A program made the translations under genes and the position numbers. The notes beneath the pieces are model-generated. The model worked only from the letters and a program-made list of their open reading frames with translations. It did not search any database and had not been told where the DNA came from. This document shows, piece after piece, positions 36,892-46,527 of a stretch of DNA of 64,000 bases. The stretch is from Anaerobaca sp035448545 (GTDB taxonomy: Bacteria > Planctomycetota > Phycisphaerae > Sedimentisphaerales > Anaerobacaceae): positions 1-64,000 of the forward strand of contig DAOTJE010000016.1 of assembly GCA_035448545.1 (NCBI GenBank), read 5' to 3'. Every line of letters starts with the position of its first letter. Positions within the stretch are counted from its first letter, which is position 1.

Positions 36892-37515
36892 ATGACGAAA
36901 CGGAAGATCGCACTGTTTGGTGGCACGTTCGACCCGATTCACCTCGGTCACACACAGGTGGCGGCGGCGGCGGCGAAGCAGATCGAAGCGGAGCAAGTCA
37001 TCTTCATTCCCGCCAAGTGTTCGCCGCTGAAAGGATTCCTTCCTCACGCCTCTGACGACGATCGACTGCGCATGATCGAGCTGGCCATTCAGGGCTGTGA
37101 AGGATTCTCGGCGAGCGATTGCGAACTGCGCCGGCCGGCGCCGAGCTATACGCTCGACACCGTCAGACGGTTTCAGCGGGAATACGGCGAAGAAACGTCG
37201 ATCTACTGGCTGCTCGGCGCCGACAGCGTGGATGACCTGGTCTTGTGGCATCGCATCCATGAGTTGGTCGATACCTGCCATCTGGCGGTCATGGTTCGAG
37301 CAGGATACGAGACGCCGTCATTCGACCGACACCTGGCAGCGCTGGGAGCCGATCGAGTAGAGAAGCTCCGCCGCAACGTGATCCGGACGCCGTCGATTGC
37401 CATCAGCAGCACGAAGGTCCGCGAGCATCTGGCGGCCGGCAAAGACGTCCGCGACATGCTCTGCCCCCAGGTGTGGGATTACATCCAACGACGCGGGCTC
37501 TACAAACGCGACTGA
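36892..37515 (+). CDS. nadD: Nicotinate-nucleotide adenylyltransferase
   Basis: Adenylates nicotinate mononucleotide in NAD synthesis. 207 residues. The nucleotidylyltransferase motif is GGTFDPIHLGH, with ISSTKVREHL near the C-terminus (the ISSxxIR motif). Start ATG 36892 preferred over TTG 36886. Its 3' end overlaps the 3' end of hypB by 16 bases, convergent. Confidence 0.95.
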   Translation: MTKRKIALFGGTFDPIHLGHTQVAAAAAKQIEAEQVIFIPAKCSPLKGFLPHASDDDRLRMIELAIQGCEGFSASDCELRRPAPSYTLDTVRRFQREYGEETSIYWLLGADSVDDLVLWHRIHELVDTCHLAVMVRAGYETPSFDRHLAALGADRVEKLRRNVIRTPSIAISSTKVREHLAAGKDVRDMLCPQVWDYIQRRGLYKRD

Positions 37516-38165
37516 CGTACCTGTGCGCCGAGCCAGTCGTACCAGTCGCCCATACCTTCGCCGGTCCTAGCGGAGAGGGGGAAGATTGCGATGTCCGGGT
37601 TGAGCCGCCGCGCATCGGCCCTCACCCGGTCGAGGTCGAAATCGACGAGCCCGCCGCGCAGCAGATCGATCTTGTTGACCAGCAGCGCCTTGCTCTTGGC
37701 GAAGATGCCGGGATACTTCACGGGTTTGTCGTCGCCTTCCGCCACCGAGAGCACGACAATCTTCCCAGTTTCACCCAATTCGAGCGCCGAAGGGCATACC
37801 AAATTGCCGACGTTCTCAATGACGATTGCATCGAGAGCGTCGAGAGGCAGCTTGCCCAGGGCCTCATACACCTGCCGGGCCGAAAGGTGACAGGCGCCTT
37901 GCGTGTTGACCTGGATCGCCGGCGCTTGCGTCGCGCGAACGCGCTGCGCGTCGATGTCGGTTTGAATGTCGCCTTCGATCACGCCGATCCGGAGCTGTCC
38001 CTTCAAATCGCTGATGGTGCGCACGAGGATCGTCGTCTTGCCCGAGCCTGGAGACGAGATCATGTTCAGGCACAACTGCTTGCGCTGCGCCAGGAGTTCG
38101 ATGTTCTTCATCGCGTATTGCTCATTGGCGCCGAGGATGCGCGCGCCGACGTTGACCTTTTCCAT
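37500..38165 (-). CDS. hypB: Hydrogenase maturation GTPase HypB
   Basis: Inserts nickel into the [NiFe]-hydrogenase large subunit with HypA, using GTP. 221 residues. P-loop SPGSGKTT, ENVGNLVCP metal-site Cys, NKIDL specificity motif. It lacks the N-terminal CxxCGC motif and any His-rich stretch, so it is the short form with only the GTPase-domain metal site. Last gene of hypFCDEAB, 3 bases after hypA. Confidence 0.96.
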   Translation of the reverse strand: MEKVNVGARILGANEQYAMKNIELLAQRKQLCLNMISSPGSGKTTILVRTISDLKGQLRIGVIEGDIQTDIDAQRVRATQAPAIQVNTQGACHLSARQVYEALGKLPLDALDAIVIENVGNLVCPSALELGETGKIVVLSVAEGDDKPVKYPGIFAKSKALLVNKIDLLRGGLVDFDLDRVRADARRLNPDIAIFPLSARTGEGMGDWYDWLGAQVRQSRL

Positions 38166-38168
38166 TGC

Positions 38169-38513
38169 TTAATCCTTCTCAAACTCGATCTCGTCCAACA
38201 CCAGAGGGGCGTCGGGAAGCAGTTCAAAATCGGTGGCGGCGCAGCGCGGACACCGCGCGTCCGACAGCGACACGGTGAACGAGCTGTCGCACGTCCGGCA
38301 TCTTGCCTGCAAAGGCTTGTGCTCAATCTCCAGGGTCATCCCTTCACAGACCGTGCCCTCCGCGACGGCCTCAAACGCGAAGCGAACGACCTCATCGTTG
38401 ACCGCATTGAGCATGCCGCAGCTCATCTTCGCGCGAATCGGCCTGCCGCCTTGCTTTCCCGCTTCGCCGAGGATCACCTCGATCAGCCCCTGAGCTACTA
38501 CCGTCTCGTGCAT
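38169..38513 (-). CDS. hypA: Hydrogenase nickel metallochaperone HypA
   Basis: 114 residues. N-terminal MHE nickel-binding motif and a C-terminal zinc site with two CxxC pairs (CRTC, CPRC). It delivers Ni to the hydrogenase large subunit together with HypB. Its start overlaps the end of hypE by one base, so translation is coupled. Confidence 0.96.
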   Translation of the reverse strand: MHETVVAQGLIEVILGEAGKQGGRPIRAKMSCGMLNAVNDEVVRFAFEAVAEGTVCEGMTLEIEHKPLQARCRTCDSSFTVSLSDARCPRCAATDFELLPDAPLVLDEIEFEKD

Positions 38514-39535
38514 CAGCAGATCCTCGGCAACTCACGCCCGTAGGGCATCTGCACGACTCGCCGGCCGCCGATCCGGGTGCGCAGCTCGACGAGCGGCGCG
38601 CCCTGTGAGGCGACCACCTCGCCGATCACGGCGGCGTCGCGGCCCAGGGGATGGTTTCGACACAGCTCCAGGCACACCTCTGCTGCCTCCGGCGATACGA
38701 TCGCGATGAATTTGCCTTCGTTGGCGATGTTCAGAACGTCGAAGCCGAGCATGTCGGCGGCTGCCTGCACCGACGGCTTGACGGGGATATCCGCGTCGCG
38801 AATCTCAATGCCCAGGTGCGCACCTTCAGCGACCTCATTCAGCACCGCCGCCAGTCCGCCGCGCGTCGCGTCCCGCATGAACTTGACACCGTCGGTCCTC
38901 TGGAACAGCGTGCACGTCAGGTCTGCCAGCGCGGCGCAGTCACTGACAAGTTGCGACTCGAATTCGATCCCCTCTCTCTGTGAGATGATGGTCATGCCGT
39001 GATCGCCGATCGTGCCGCTGAGGAGAATCTTGTCGCCGACCTCGATGCGCTCCAGGCCGGGATTGACGCCGGGTAATCGGATACCGATCCCGGCGGTATT
39101 GAGGAACAGCGCATCGGCTGCACCACGCTCCACAGTCTTGGTGTCGCCGGTGACGACCGAGACATGGTTCTCTCGGGCGGTCTGCCCGATGCTCTCGAGG
39201 ATCCTCTCCAGCAGCCCCATCTCGAACCCGTCTTCGATGATCAGCGACAGCGTCAGCGCCAACGGTCTCGAACCGGCCACCGCCAGATCGTTGATCGTGC
39301 CGCAGACCGCCAGCTTGCCGATGTCGCCCCCGCGGAAAAACAGCGGTTTGACCACGTAGCTGTCGGTCGTCAGGCAGATCGAAGTCGATTCCAGCTCCAG
39401 ACGAGCCGAATCGCCGAGTTCGGATAGCGGGTCGTTCTTCAGATGGGGCACAATGAGCGTGCGAATGAGTTGATTGGTCAGTTGCCCCCCGCCACCGTGG
39501 GCGAGCAGGACTCTCTCCGGTTCACTTCGTGCCAT
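38513..39535 (-). CDS. hypE: Hydrogenase maturation carbamoyl dehydratase HypE
   Basis: Converts the carbamoyl group passed from HypF on its C-terminal Cys into thiocyanate, the source of CN ligands. 340 residues. Features: LAHGGGGQLT, VVKPLFFRGGDIGKLAVCG, GDTKTVERG, MRDATRGGLA and the terminal PRIC, whose Cys is the carbamoyl acceptor. The ATG at 39535 (MARSEPE) fits the family; the upstream open frame reaches 39697 without homology. Confidence 0.96.
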   Translation of the reverse strand: MARSEPERVLLAHGGGGQLTNQLIRTLIVPHLKNDPLSELGDSARLELESTSICLTTDSYVVKPLFFRGGDIGKLAVCGTINDLAVAGSRPLALTLSLIIEDGFEMGLLERILESIGQTARENHVSVVTGDTKTVERGAADALFLNTAGIGIRLPGVNPGLERIEVGDKILLSGTIGDHGMTIISQREGIEFESQLVSDCAALADLTCTLFQRTDGVKFMRDATRGGLAAVLNEVAEGAHLGIEIRDADIPVKPSVQAAADMLGFDVLNIANEGKFIAIVSPEAAEVCLELCRNHPLGRDAAVIGEVVASQGAPLVELRTRIGGRRVVQMPYGRELPRIC

Positions 39536-39543
39536 CGCTCGCC

Positions 39544-40614
39544 CTAACTCCTTCGTCCGTACTTGTACCACGCGGCGCAGGTGCCTTCGGAACTGACCAT
39601 GCACGGTCCGATCGGCTTGGCCGGCGTGCAGCGCGTGCCGAACAACGGGCATTGCATCGGCTCGATGAGTCCGCAGAGGACTTCGCCGCATCGACATCCG
39701 CTGAAGTCCTCGCCGGGCTCATCGCTCAGGCCGAATCGTGCGAACGCGTCGAATCGCCTGTACTGCTCTTTCAGCACGAGCGTGCTTTTCTCTATTCTTC
39801 CAAGGCCGCGCCAGTAACCATCGGCCGCATCGAAGCATTCCGCGATGATTTGCTGCGCGGCAAGATTGCCCCGCTCGGTGACCACGGCGTTGTAGATCGA
39901 CTTAAGCTCCGCCTTGCCATTGGAGAGCTGACGGCAAATCTCCGCCAGGGCCTCGATGATCTGCAGCGGCTCGAAACCCGCGACGACGCACGGCCGGCCG
40001 AAATCGTTGACGATCTCCGCAAACGCGCCGGATCCGATGATGACGCTGACGTGCCCCGGACAGAGAAATGCGTCGACACGGTCGTTCATCCCGCTCAGCA
40101 GCGCACGCATCGCCGGCAGGATCAGCTTGTGACCGCTGAGGACGCAGAAGTTCTCGATCCCTTCCCGGGCCGCCTCCTGGACGACCACCGCGGAAGCGGG
40201 CGCGGTCGTCTCGAACCCGACCGCGATGAACACCACGGTCTTGCCGGCGTTGTCGCGGGCCAGTTGCAGCGCATCCTCGCTGCTGAGCACGACCCGCACG
40301 GCGGCCTTCGCGGCGCAGGTTTCCAGCGACCCATCCTTGCCCGGCACGCGAATCATGTCGCCATAGGTGGCGATGATGCAGTCGTCGCGCCGGGCCAGCT
40401 TCAGGACTGCGTCGATGTAGCCCTGGTCGGTCACGCAGACCGGGCAGCCGGGCCCCGACAGAAGCTTGAGCCCCTTGGGCAGCGTGGACCGGATGCCGCT
40501 GCGGAAGATGGCAACCGTATGGGTCCCGCAGACTTCCATGACAGTGATCGGCCGGCCCAGCGTCCGGCACGCTTCGTCGATCTGCTGTTGCGCTTTGGCG
40601 ATCCTGTCGAGCAT
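39544..40614 (-). CDS. hypD: Hydrogenase Fe(CN)2CO scaffold protein HypD
   Basis: Holds the iron and assembles the Fe(CN)2CO unit with HypC and HypE. 356 residues. Redox and iron-binding cysteines in VCGTHT and GPGCPVCV, GFETTAP, and the C-terminal 4Fe-4S cysteines (CRCGEVLCG, CPLFGTRCT, GTCAAW). Flanked by hypC and hypE at 6 and 8 bases. Confidence 0.97.
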   Translation of the reverse strand: MLDRIAKAQQQIDEACRTLGRPITVMEVCGTHTVAIFRSGIRSTLPKGLKLLSGPGCPVCVTDQGYIDAVLKLARRDDCIIATYGDMIRVPGKDGSLETCAAKAAVRVVLSSEDALQLARDNAGKTVVFIAVGFETTAPASAVVVQEAAREGIENFCVLSGHKLILPAMRALLSGMNDRVDAFLCPGHVSVIIGSGAFAEIVNDFGRPCVVAGFEPLQIIEALAEICRQLSNGKAELKSIYNAVVTERGNLAAQQIIAECFDAADGYWRGLGRIEKSTLVLKEQYRRFDAFARFGLSDEPGEDFSGCRCGEVLCGLIEPMQCPLFGTRCTPAKPIGPCMVSSEGTCAAWYKYGRRS

Positions 40615-40620
40615 ACGGCT

Positions 40621-40863
40621 TTATCCCGAGACCCGGTTCTGCGTCTTCTCGAAGTCCTCGATCTCGGCGAACAGTTCCCACGTCTTGCGGGCCTCTTCTT
40701 CATCGACCCGCGCGATGGCAAAGCCCGCGTGAACGAGCACCACGTCGCCCAGCTTCACGTCGGGCAGCAGCGTCGTCTTGGCCTTGAAGCGATTGCCCAT
40801 CGCATCGACCATCGCGCGATCGTCCTGCAACTCCACAATTCTCGCCGGTATGGCTAAGCACAT
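40621..40863 (-). CDS. hypC: Hydrogenase assembly chaperone HypC
   Basis: 80 residues starting MCLAIPARI with the essential Cys2 that binds iron for HypD. VDAMGNRFKAKTTLLPDVKLGDVVLVHAGFAI is the family body. The open frame extends to 41001, but only the ATG at 40863 gives the invariant N-terminus. Between hypF (16 bases upstream) and hypD. Confidence 0.96.
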   Translation of the reverse strand: MCLAIPARIVELQDDRAMVDAMGNRFKAKTTLLPDVKLGDVVLVHAGFAIARVDEEEARKTWELFAEIEDFEKTQNRVSG

Positions 40864-40879
40864 AGTGAACTGTACCCTA

Positions 40880-43189
40880 TCACGAATCCCTATCAAGGAG
40901 ACAGGCGGCGATGGCGGCCTGGCCGAGGGCGATGCCGCCGTCGTTGGCGGGGACATCCCGGTTGCATAATACCGTAAAACCGGCCTCTTTGAAACGCGCA
41001 ATCAGACGGTTCGCCAGATAGCGGTTGCAGAAGACGCCACCGCTGAATGCGACGACGTTCAAGTCCGTCTTCCGTCGGGCGGCCTGAGCCACAGCCAGAA
41101 GGGCTTCGGCGACGGTGTTGTGGAACTTCGCAGAGACGCGGCCCGCATCGCCGCTGTGCCGGGTCTCATCCACGATCTGCCGGATCATCGCACGCAGATC
41201 GACCTTCACCGGTTCGCCTTCGCGCTCGACCAGGTCGAACGGATAGCAGGCATCGACGCGAGGATCGACAATCGATTCGAGCGCCATCGGGAGTTGCGCA
41301 TCGAAGTGATTGTATTCGCCAAGCGAGAGGATCGCCGCAACGGCGTCGAAGACCCGTCCCAGACTCGACGTGCTGACGGTGTTGACACCCTTGTCGATCT
41401 GTTCGAGGAGTGTGGCGAGCCTCGCGCGGTCCGGCTCGATGCGCTCCAGCAGCCCGGCGAAGTCACTGGGGCGAAAGTCGTCGCCATATGCCTGCCGCAG
41501 CAGACTCAAGAGAGGCCGAATCGCCTCCTTGCTCGCACGATCCGCGCCGGCCAGCGGGTAGTAATCGAGATGTCCGAACCGCTCGAACTGCGTCAGCGAA
41601 GCGATCATGCACTCGCAACCCCAGATGGCGCCGTCGGCGCCGTAGCCGGTTCCGTCACACACGATGCCGATGACCGCTCCGGCGTGTCCATGCTCGACGA
41701 GCACCGATGCGACATGCGCCCAGTGATGCTGGACGGGGATGACCCTCACGCCCGAGAGCGATCGGGCATATCGAGTCGAGAGATATCCAGGATGCAGATC
41801 GCAGGCGACCACCTCGGGTTCCACCTCGAACAGCCTGCGCAGATGCTCGATGGAGCCGACGTAATGCCGATAGACATCGGCATCCTCCAGGTCGCCGATG
41901 TGCTCGCTGAGGATAAGCTGGTTCTGCTTGACCAGACAGAACGTGTTCTTCAGATCGGCCCCGGCGGCGAAGATATCAGGCCCCGCGCTTCGCTCGATCA
42001 AGATCGGCGTCGGCACATATCCCCTCGCGCGGCGCAGCGGTACCGGCTCGCCGTCGATCACGTGGATGATCGAGTCGTCCACCTGCCGGTAGATCTGGCG
42101 GTCGTGCATGACGAACGCATCGGCCACCTCGCCCAGCCGTCGCAGTGCGATGTCGTTCTTGCAGATCAGCGGCTCGTCTGAGAGGTTGGCACTGGTCATC
42201 ACAAGCACGTCGAGCCCTTCCGCGAAGAGCAGCACGTGCAGCGGCGCATAGCAGAGCATGAACCCGAACGTGTTGACTCCCTCGGCCACCGACGGCGCGA
42301 TCGGCGTCCCCTGCTTCTTGGGCAGCAACACGATCGGAGCCAGCGGGCTCGCGAGGATCTGCCCGGCGAGATCGTCGACGACCGCGTACCTGCGAATCGC
42401 GTCGACCGAACCGGCCATCATCGCGAAGGGTTTGTGGTCGCGACGCTTGCGCTGCCGGAGCCTGCGCACCGCCTGTTCGTTCAAGGCATCGACCGCCAGA
42501 TGGAAGCCGCCGACGCCTTTGATCGCCAGGATACTGCCTTCGCGCAGCAGACGAGCGGCCTCGGAGAGAACCAGATCGGTGCCGGTTTGCAGGACCGCGC
42601 CGGCCGGGTCCACCAGTTGGATGCTCGGTCCACACGCCGGACACGCCACCGGCTGGGCGTGGAACCGTCTGTCGGCCACATCCGCGTACTGGCTCGCGCA
42701 GCGCTGGCACATCGGGAAGGCCGCCATCGTCGTGTTGGGCCGGTCGTACGGGATGGATCTGACGATGGAATACCGCGGTCCGCAGTTGGTGCAGTTGATG
42801 AAAGGGTAGCGATAGCGGAAGTCGCTCGGGTCCGCCAGTTCGGCCAGACAATCCCGGCAGGTGGCGATATCGGCGGTCACCTGGGACAGGGCGGTCCCGG
42901 CCGACTCGCTCCGGCCGATGGTGAAAACCCTCTGCCCTTTGACCGGCTCTGTATCTATTCTTACACACGACCGGATTCGGGCCAGCGGCGGCTTGTCCGC
43001 TCCGGCCTGCAAGCGGCGTACGAACTCGTCAATCCGGGCCTTGGGTCCCTGAAGCTCGACCGTGACCCCCTTCGTATCGTTGTAGACCGTGCCCGCCAGG
43101 CCAAGTTCGCAGGCCAGCCTGTACACGGCCGGCCGAAAACCCACTCCCTGGACCTGACCGGTTATCTCTATACGCTCTCGTTTGACCAA
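40880..43189 (-). CDS. hypF: Carbamoyltransferase HypF
   Basis: Generates the carbamoyl group from carbamoyl phosphate and passes it to HypE. 769 residues. Domains in order: acylphosphatase (1-90, GQVQGVGFRPAVYRL), two zinc-finger CxxC pairs (about 105-185), YrdC-like (200-380, with KGVGGFHLA and KRRDHKPFA), and Kae1-like carbamoyltransferase (400-769, VACDLHPGYLST, HHWAHVAS, DGTGYGADG and FSGGVFCN). It heads the six-gene hyp operon; a candidate promoter is at 43277-43304. Confidence 0.97.
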   Translation of the reverse strand: MVKRERIEITGQVQGVGFRPAVYRLACELGLAGTVYNDTKGVTVELQGPKARIDEFVRRLQAGADKPPLARIRSCVRIDTEPVKGQRVFTIGRSESAGTALSQVTADIATCRDCLAELADPSDFRYRYPFINCTNCGPRYSIVRSIPYDRPNTTMAAFPMCQRCASQYADVADRRFHAQPVACPACGPSIQLVDPAGAVLQTGTDLVLSEAARLLREGSILAIKGVGGFHLAVDALNEQAVRRLRQRKRRDHKPFAMMAGSVDAIRRYAVVDDLAGQILASPLAPIVLLPKKQGTPIAPSVAEGVNTFGFMLCYAPLHVLLFAEGLDVLVMTSANLSDEPLICKNDIALRRLGEVADAFVMHDRQIYRQVDDSIIHVIDGEPVPLRRARGYVPTPILIERSAGPDIFAAGADLKNTFCLVKQNQLILSEHIGDLEDADVYRHYVGSIEHLRRLFEVEPEVVACDLHPGYLSTRYARSLSGVRVIPVQHHWAHVASVLVEHGHAGAVIGIVCDGTGYGADGAIWGCECMIASLTQFERFGHLDYYPLAGADRASKEAIRPLLSLLRQAYGDDFRPSDFAGLLERIEPDRARLATLLEQIDKGVNTVSTSSLGRVFDAVAAILSLGEYNHFDAQLPMALESIVDPRVDACYPFDLVEREGEPVKVDLRAMIRQIVDETRHSGDAGRVSAKFHNTVAEALLAVAQAARRKTDLNVVAFSGGVFCNRYLANRLIARFKEAGFTVLCNRDVPANDGGIALGQAAIAACLLDRDS

Positions 43190-43276
43190 AACGAGCTATC
43201 CTTTCCCAATTCGTCGAGGGGCCGCCACGCGAAGGTCCGAAAATCCCCATGTCCGCGGCGGACTATGGCCCCCCAG

Positions 43277-43304
43277 AGTCTATTGGCGCCTCCCCCGGCT
43301 GCAA
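43277..43304 (-). promoter_or_regulatory. Candidate promoter of hypFCDEAB
   Basis: Minus strand TTGCAG (43304-43299), 16-bp spacer, TAGACT (43282-43277). Moderate match; 90 bases upstream of hypF. Confidence 0.35.
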
Positions 43305-43330
43305 GAGCAAAATACCCGCGAAAAATTTGC

Positions 43331-43359
43331 TTGCCACCCCACCGGGGGTGTGCTAACAT
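43331..43359 (+). promoter_or_regulatory. Promoter of tRNA-Ala
   Basis: TTGCCA at 43331 and TAACAT at 43354 with a 17-bp spacer, predicted start about 4 bases before the mature tRNA. Confidence 0.6.
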
Positions 43360-43369
43360 ACGGGTCCAC

Positions 43370-43442
<73 letters not shown>

Positions 43443-43568
43443 TTACCCCTTTTGTGTCTACGTTTTCGAGCAATCCAAGGTTGACGATTCCGAGCCGGAC
43501 CGCTACCGTCGAATCCCAGAAAACCGCCATTGGCTTGGCCATATGGGCCGCAACTCTGGAGGTGCTGC

Positions 43569-45089
43569 ATGGGATACATCCGCAGACGGTCGTCTCGCTT
43601 CGTTCACCTGTCGGGTCTTTTCCTGTCGAGCCTGCTGGCGCCGGCGGCGGCACCGGCCCAGCCCGTCGCGCCCAAGCTGACCCCTCTAGTGAGGACGGTC
43701 GACCTGAACGTCGGTCAGTCCCAGACCGTGCAACTCCACGACGGCTCCCAGGCGACGGTCAGGCTGGTCGCTCTGGAGGAGATCCGCGACAGCGTGTGCA
43801 AGGCTGTTCGCCGGGCGACGGTGGACGTCGAGATCAACGGCCAGCCGATATCGCTGGTCTCCTCGACGTATCATCTGCCGATAACGTCAGCCGGAGTGCG
43901 AATCGACTGCCCCGTAACCCGAGGCTACACCCAGGACAACAGCAAGGACAATCCCTGGGGGCTGGTCAAGGACGCGAGAATCCGCCTCTGGCCTGCGGAT
44001 TCGCCTCTGATCCGGCCGGAGACATTCGTCTACCCGGTCAGGCAGCGGTGGTTCGCCTCCGACACACAGATGGCCAACGTCCCGGTGTTCGTGGACGGCG
44101 GCGAGATCCCCTTGAGGAAGAACATCTACTATCACTACGGCCTGGATTTCGGGGGCGCCGAAGGCCTGGTCGAGGTGGTCGCCGCCACCGACGCCCTGGT
44201 GGTCTCGGCGGGCACCGAGACGCTGAGCGGCTATGAAGACACTCCTGTAAGCCCCCGATACGACGTGATTTACACGGTGGACGACCGCGGCTGGTTCTAC
44301 CGGTACAGCCACCTGTATCAGATAGACGGTTCGGTGAAGCCCGGCCAGCGCGTCCGGATGGGCCAGAAAATCGGGCTGCTGGGCAAGGAGGGCGCCAGCG
44401 GCGGCTGGTCCCATCTGCACTTCGACATCACCTGCCGCCAGCCTTCGGGCCAGTGGGGCATCCAGGACGCCTACGCATTCGCCTGGGAGGCCTACCAGCG
44501 CCAATACCAACCCGAGATCATCGCGGTGGCTCGACCGCACTGCGTAGCCTGGACAGGCGAGCCGGTGGAGTTGGACGCCGGCCGGTCCTGGAGCCGCTGC
44601 GGGACGATTGAGAGGTTTGAGTGGACGTTCTGCGACGGTGGATCGGCGCTCGGCGCGAAGGTGCGGCGCACCTACGACAAGCCGGGCGAGTACAACGAGA
44701 TTCTGAGGATCACCGACTCTCGCGGCAACGTCGATTACGACTTCGCGGTCGTCCAGATCTTCGACAAAGCCCATCCCGATCTGTTGCCGCCTACCATCCA
44801 TGCGGCGTATTACCCAACGTCCGACATCAAGGCGGGTGACGAGCTGACCTTCAAGGTCCGCACGTTCCGCACGACGCATGGTCACGAAGTCTGGGACTTC
44901 GGAGACGGCAGTCCCGAGGTGACCGTGCAGTCCGACGGAAACGTAGACGCTCACAAACCCGACGGCTACGCGGTGACGAAACACGCCTATTCCAGGCCGG
45001 GTCATTACATCGCCACCGTCCGGCGAAGCAACGAACACGGCTACGAAGCAATTACTCACCTGTTTATCCGCGTCGGCAATGGAGCATAA
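43569..45089 (+). CDS. Secreted M23 (LytM) metallopeptidase with PKD domains
   Basis: 506 residues. Signal peptide (about 1-32, ending APAQP). The LytM endopeptidase core has the zinc ligands His189 and Asp193 (HYGLD), and the HLHFD pair (His282, His284) after GGWSHLHFD. The second half has two PKD-type Ig domains (IERFEWTFCDGG; EVWDFGDGSPEV) used in cell-surface attachment. It would cleave peptidoglycan cross-bridges or another peptide in the envelope. GGAGG lies 6 bases before the ATG at 43569. Follows the tRNA on the same strand. Confidence 0.9.
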   Translation: MGYIRRRSSRFVHLSGLFLSSLLAPAAAPAQPVAPKLTPLVRTVDLNVGQSQTVQLHDGSQATVRLVALEEIRDSVCKAVRRATVDVEINGQPISLVSSTYHLPITSAGVRIDCPVTRGYTQDNSKDNPWGLVKDARIRLWPADSPLIRPETFVYPVRQRWFASDTQMANVPVFVDGGEIPLRKNIYYHYGLDFGGAEGLVEVVAATDALVVSAGTETLSGYEDTPVSPRYDVIYTVDDRGWFYRYSHLYQIDGSVKPGQRVRMGQKIGLLGKEGASGGWSHLHFDITCRQPSGQWGIQDAYAFAWEAYQRQYQPEIIAVARPHCVAWTGEPVELDAGRSWSRCGTIERFEWTFCDGGSALGAKVRRTYDKPGEYNEILRITDSRGNVDYDFAVVQIFDKAHPDLLPPTIHAAYYPTSDIKAGDELTFKVRTFRTTHGHEVWDFGDGSPEVTVQSDGNVDAHKPDGYAVTKHAYSRPGHYIATVRRSNEHGYEAITHLFIRVGNGA

Positions 45090-45148
45090 GGCGTGCCCTC
45101 GATGCCGCCGGAAGACAGACCACAGTCAACAACCCAAGGAGTGAAACC

Positions 45149-45985
45149 ATGATGAACAACACGATGTCCTTATTGTCCCCTGTCAACCGCCAACCGAGTC
45201 TGTCGGCGATTGTATGTTTCGCACTCGTGGGCATGATGTGCTCGGCCGGATGTGCGTCGCAGTCGAGCGGATCGAACGAGCCCCGATGGATCAGCCTTTT
45301 CAACGGAAAAGACCTCAAGGGCTGGCACCCTAAGATCACCGGCTACGATCTGGACGACAATTTCGGGAACACATTCCGCGTCGAGGACGGCGTCCTGAAG
45401 GTCTGCTACGACCAGTATGAGGAATTCGACGGCAGATTCGGGCACCTGTTCTATGAGACGCCCTTCTCACATTATCGCATGCGCGTGGAGTACCGCTTCG
45501 TAGGCGAGCAGACCCCCGGCGGTCCCGGCTGGGCCTTCCGCAACAGCGGCATCATGTTTCACTGCCAGCCGCCCAAGACCATGCGCAAAGACCAGGACTT
45601 CCCCGTCTCCATCGAAGCGCAGATGCTCGGCGGCAACGGCACGGACGAGCGCTCGACCGCTAACGTCTGCACGCCCGGAACGCACATCGTGATGAACGAT
45701 AAGCTGATTACCCAGCACTGCACCAACTCCAAATCGCAGACGTACCACGGCGACCAGTGGGTGACGATGGAGATCGAAGTCCACGGCAACGGAAAGGTCA
45801 GGCATTTCGTCAACGGCCAGCTCGTGCTGGAATACGAGCAGCCCCAGCTCGACGACAGTGACGCGGACGCCAAGAAGCTGATCCAGGACGGGAACACCAT
45901 GCTCCGCGAAGGCTATGTCGCCCTCCAGGCCGAGAGCCATCCGCTGGAGTTCCGCAAGGTGGAATTGATGCCGCTGGAGCAGTGA
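45149..45985 (+). CDS. DUF1080 (3-keto-disaccharide hydrolase-like) lipoprotein
   Basis: 278 residues with a lipoprotein signal (lipobox SAGC, Cys at about 35). The body is the DUF1080 concanavalin-like sandwich: SLFNGKDLKGWHP, RVEDGVLKV, NSGIMFHCQPP and EGYVALQAESHPLEFRKVELMPLE. The family includes 3-keto-disaccharide hydrolases and is greatly expanded in Planctomycetota/Verrucomicrobiota. AGGAG is upstream. Substrate unknown. Confidence 0.92.
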   Translation: MMNNTMSLLSPVNRQPSLSAIVCFALVGMMCSAGCASQSSGSNEPRWISLFNGKDLKGWHPKITGYDLDDNFGNTFRVEDGVLKVCYDQYEEFDGRFGHLFYETPFSHYRMRVEYRFVGEQTPGGPGWAFRNSGIMFHCQPPKTMRKDQDFPVSIEAQMLGGNGTDERSTANVCTPGTHIVMNDKLITQHCTNSKSQTYHGDQWVTMEIEVHGNGKVRHFVNGQLVLEYEQPQLDDSDADAKKLIQDGNTMLREGYVALQAESHPLEFRKVELMPLEQ

Positions 45986-45999
45986 GGTCCAATCCGAAT

Positions 46000-46018
46000 C
46001 CGCCGGTCGGACCGGCGG
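46000..46018. repeat. Palindrome between convergent genes
   Basis: CCGCCGGTC-G-GACCGGCGG, a perfect 19-base palindrome between the DUF1080 and FxLYD genes. It could fold as a short hairpin; no T tract, so its terminator role is doubtful. Confidence 0.4.
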
Positions 46019-46050
46019 GATGCGCCCCGCGTGGCCGCGTCCCGCACCGG

Positions 46051-46527
46051 CTATGGGTCGGGGTCCCCCATGGACCGGAAGGCATCGACGATGCGCAGTT
46101 CGGCCAGCGCGCCCTGGTCCTGCTTGCCAAAGGAGTAGGTAAACGGCCACATCTCGCCGGGCACGATGTTGTTGCCGGCCGCCGGACAGAAGTGCCCGAC
46201 CGACAGCAGGCGCCCGTCGGCGTCGCGCAGGGCCGCCTGTAGTTCGACGCCGCGCGCCGCGGCTCCCACGTTCTCGACCTCGCCGAGGACATGAACCCTG
46301 CCATACTCATCGCGGATCGCACGCAAATCCCGGACGGCAAACCCGCAACGTACCAGCGACGCGTGCGAGCCGGTGAACTCTCCTGCCTGCCGGACGGAAG
46401 CGGCTGTTGACGCTCCGTCACCAGCCGCGACAGGGGCGGCGGTCATGGACCCCTGCGGCGCAACGGAGCACCCCACGATCAGACTCGCCAACCCGACGAG
46501 AAGCAGTCGTATCCCAATCCCCTTCAT
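46051..46527 (-). CDS. FxLYD-domain lipoprotein
   Basis: 158 residues, signal peptide with lipobox IVGC (Cys about residue 20), then a Ser/Ala-rich linker and a single Ig-like FxLYD domain (GRVHVLGEVENVG...RDADGRLLSVG). Function of the domain is not defined; it is often secreted. Start ATG 46527 or the overlapping GTG 46530. Convergent with DUF1080. Confidence 0.72.
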   Translation of the reverse strand: MKGIGIRLLLVGLASLIVGCSVAPQGSMTAAPVAAGDGASTAASVRQAGEFTGSHASLVRCGFAVRDLRAIRDEYGRVHVLGEVENVGAAARGVELQAALRDADGRLLSVGHFCPAAGNNIVPGEMWPFTYSFGKQDQGALAELRIVDAFRSMGDPDP

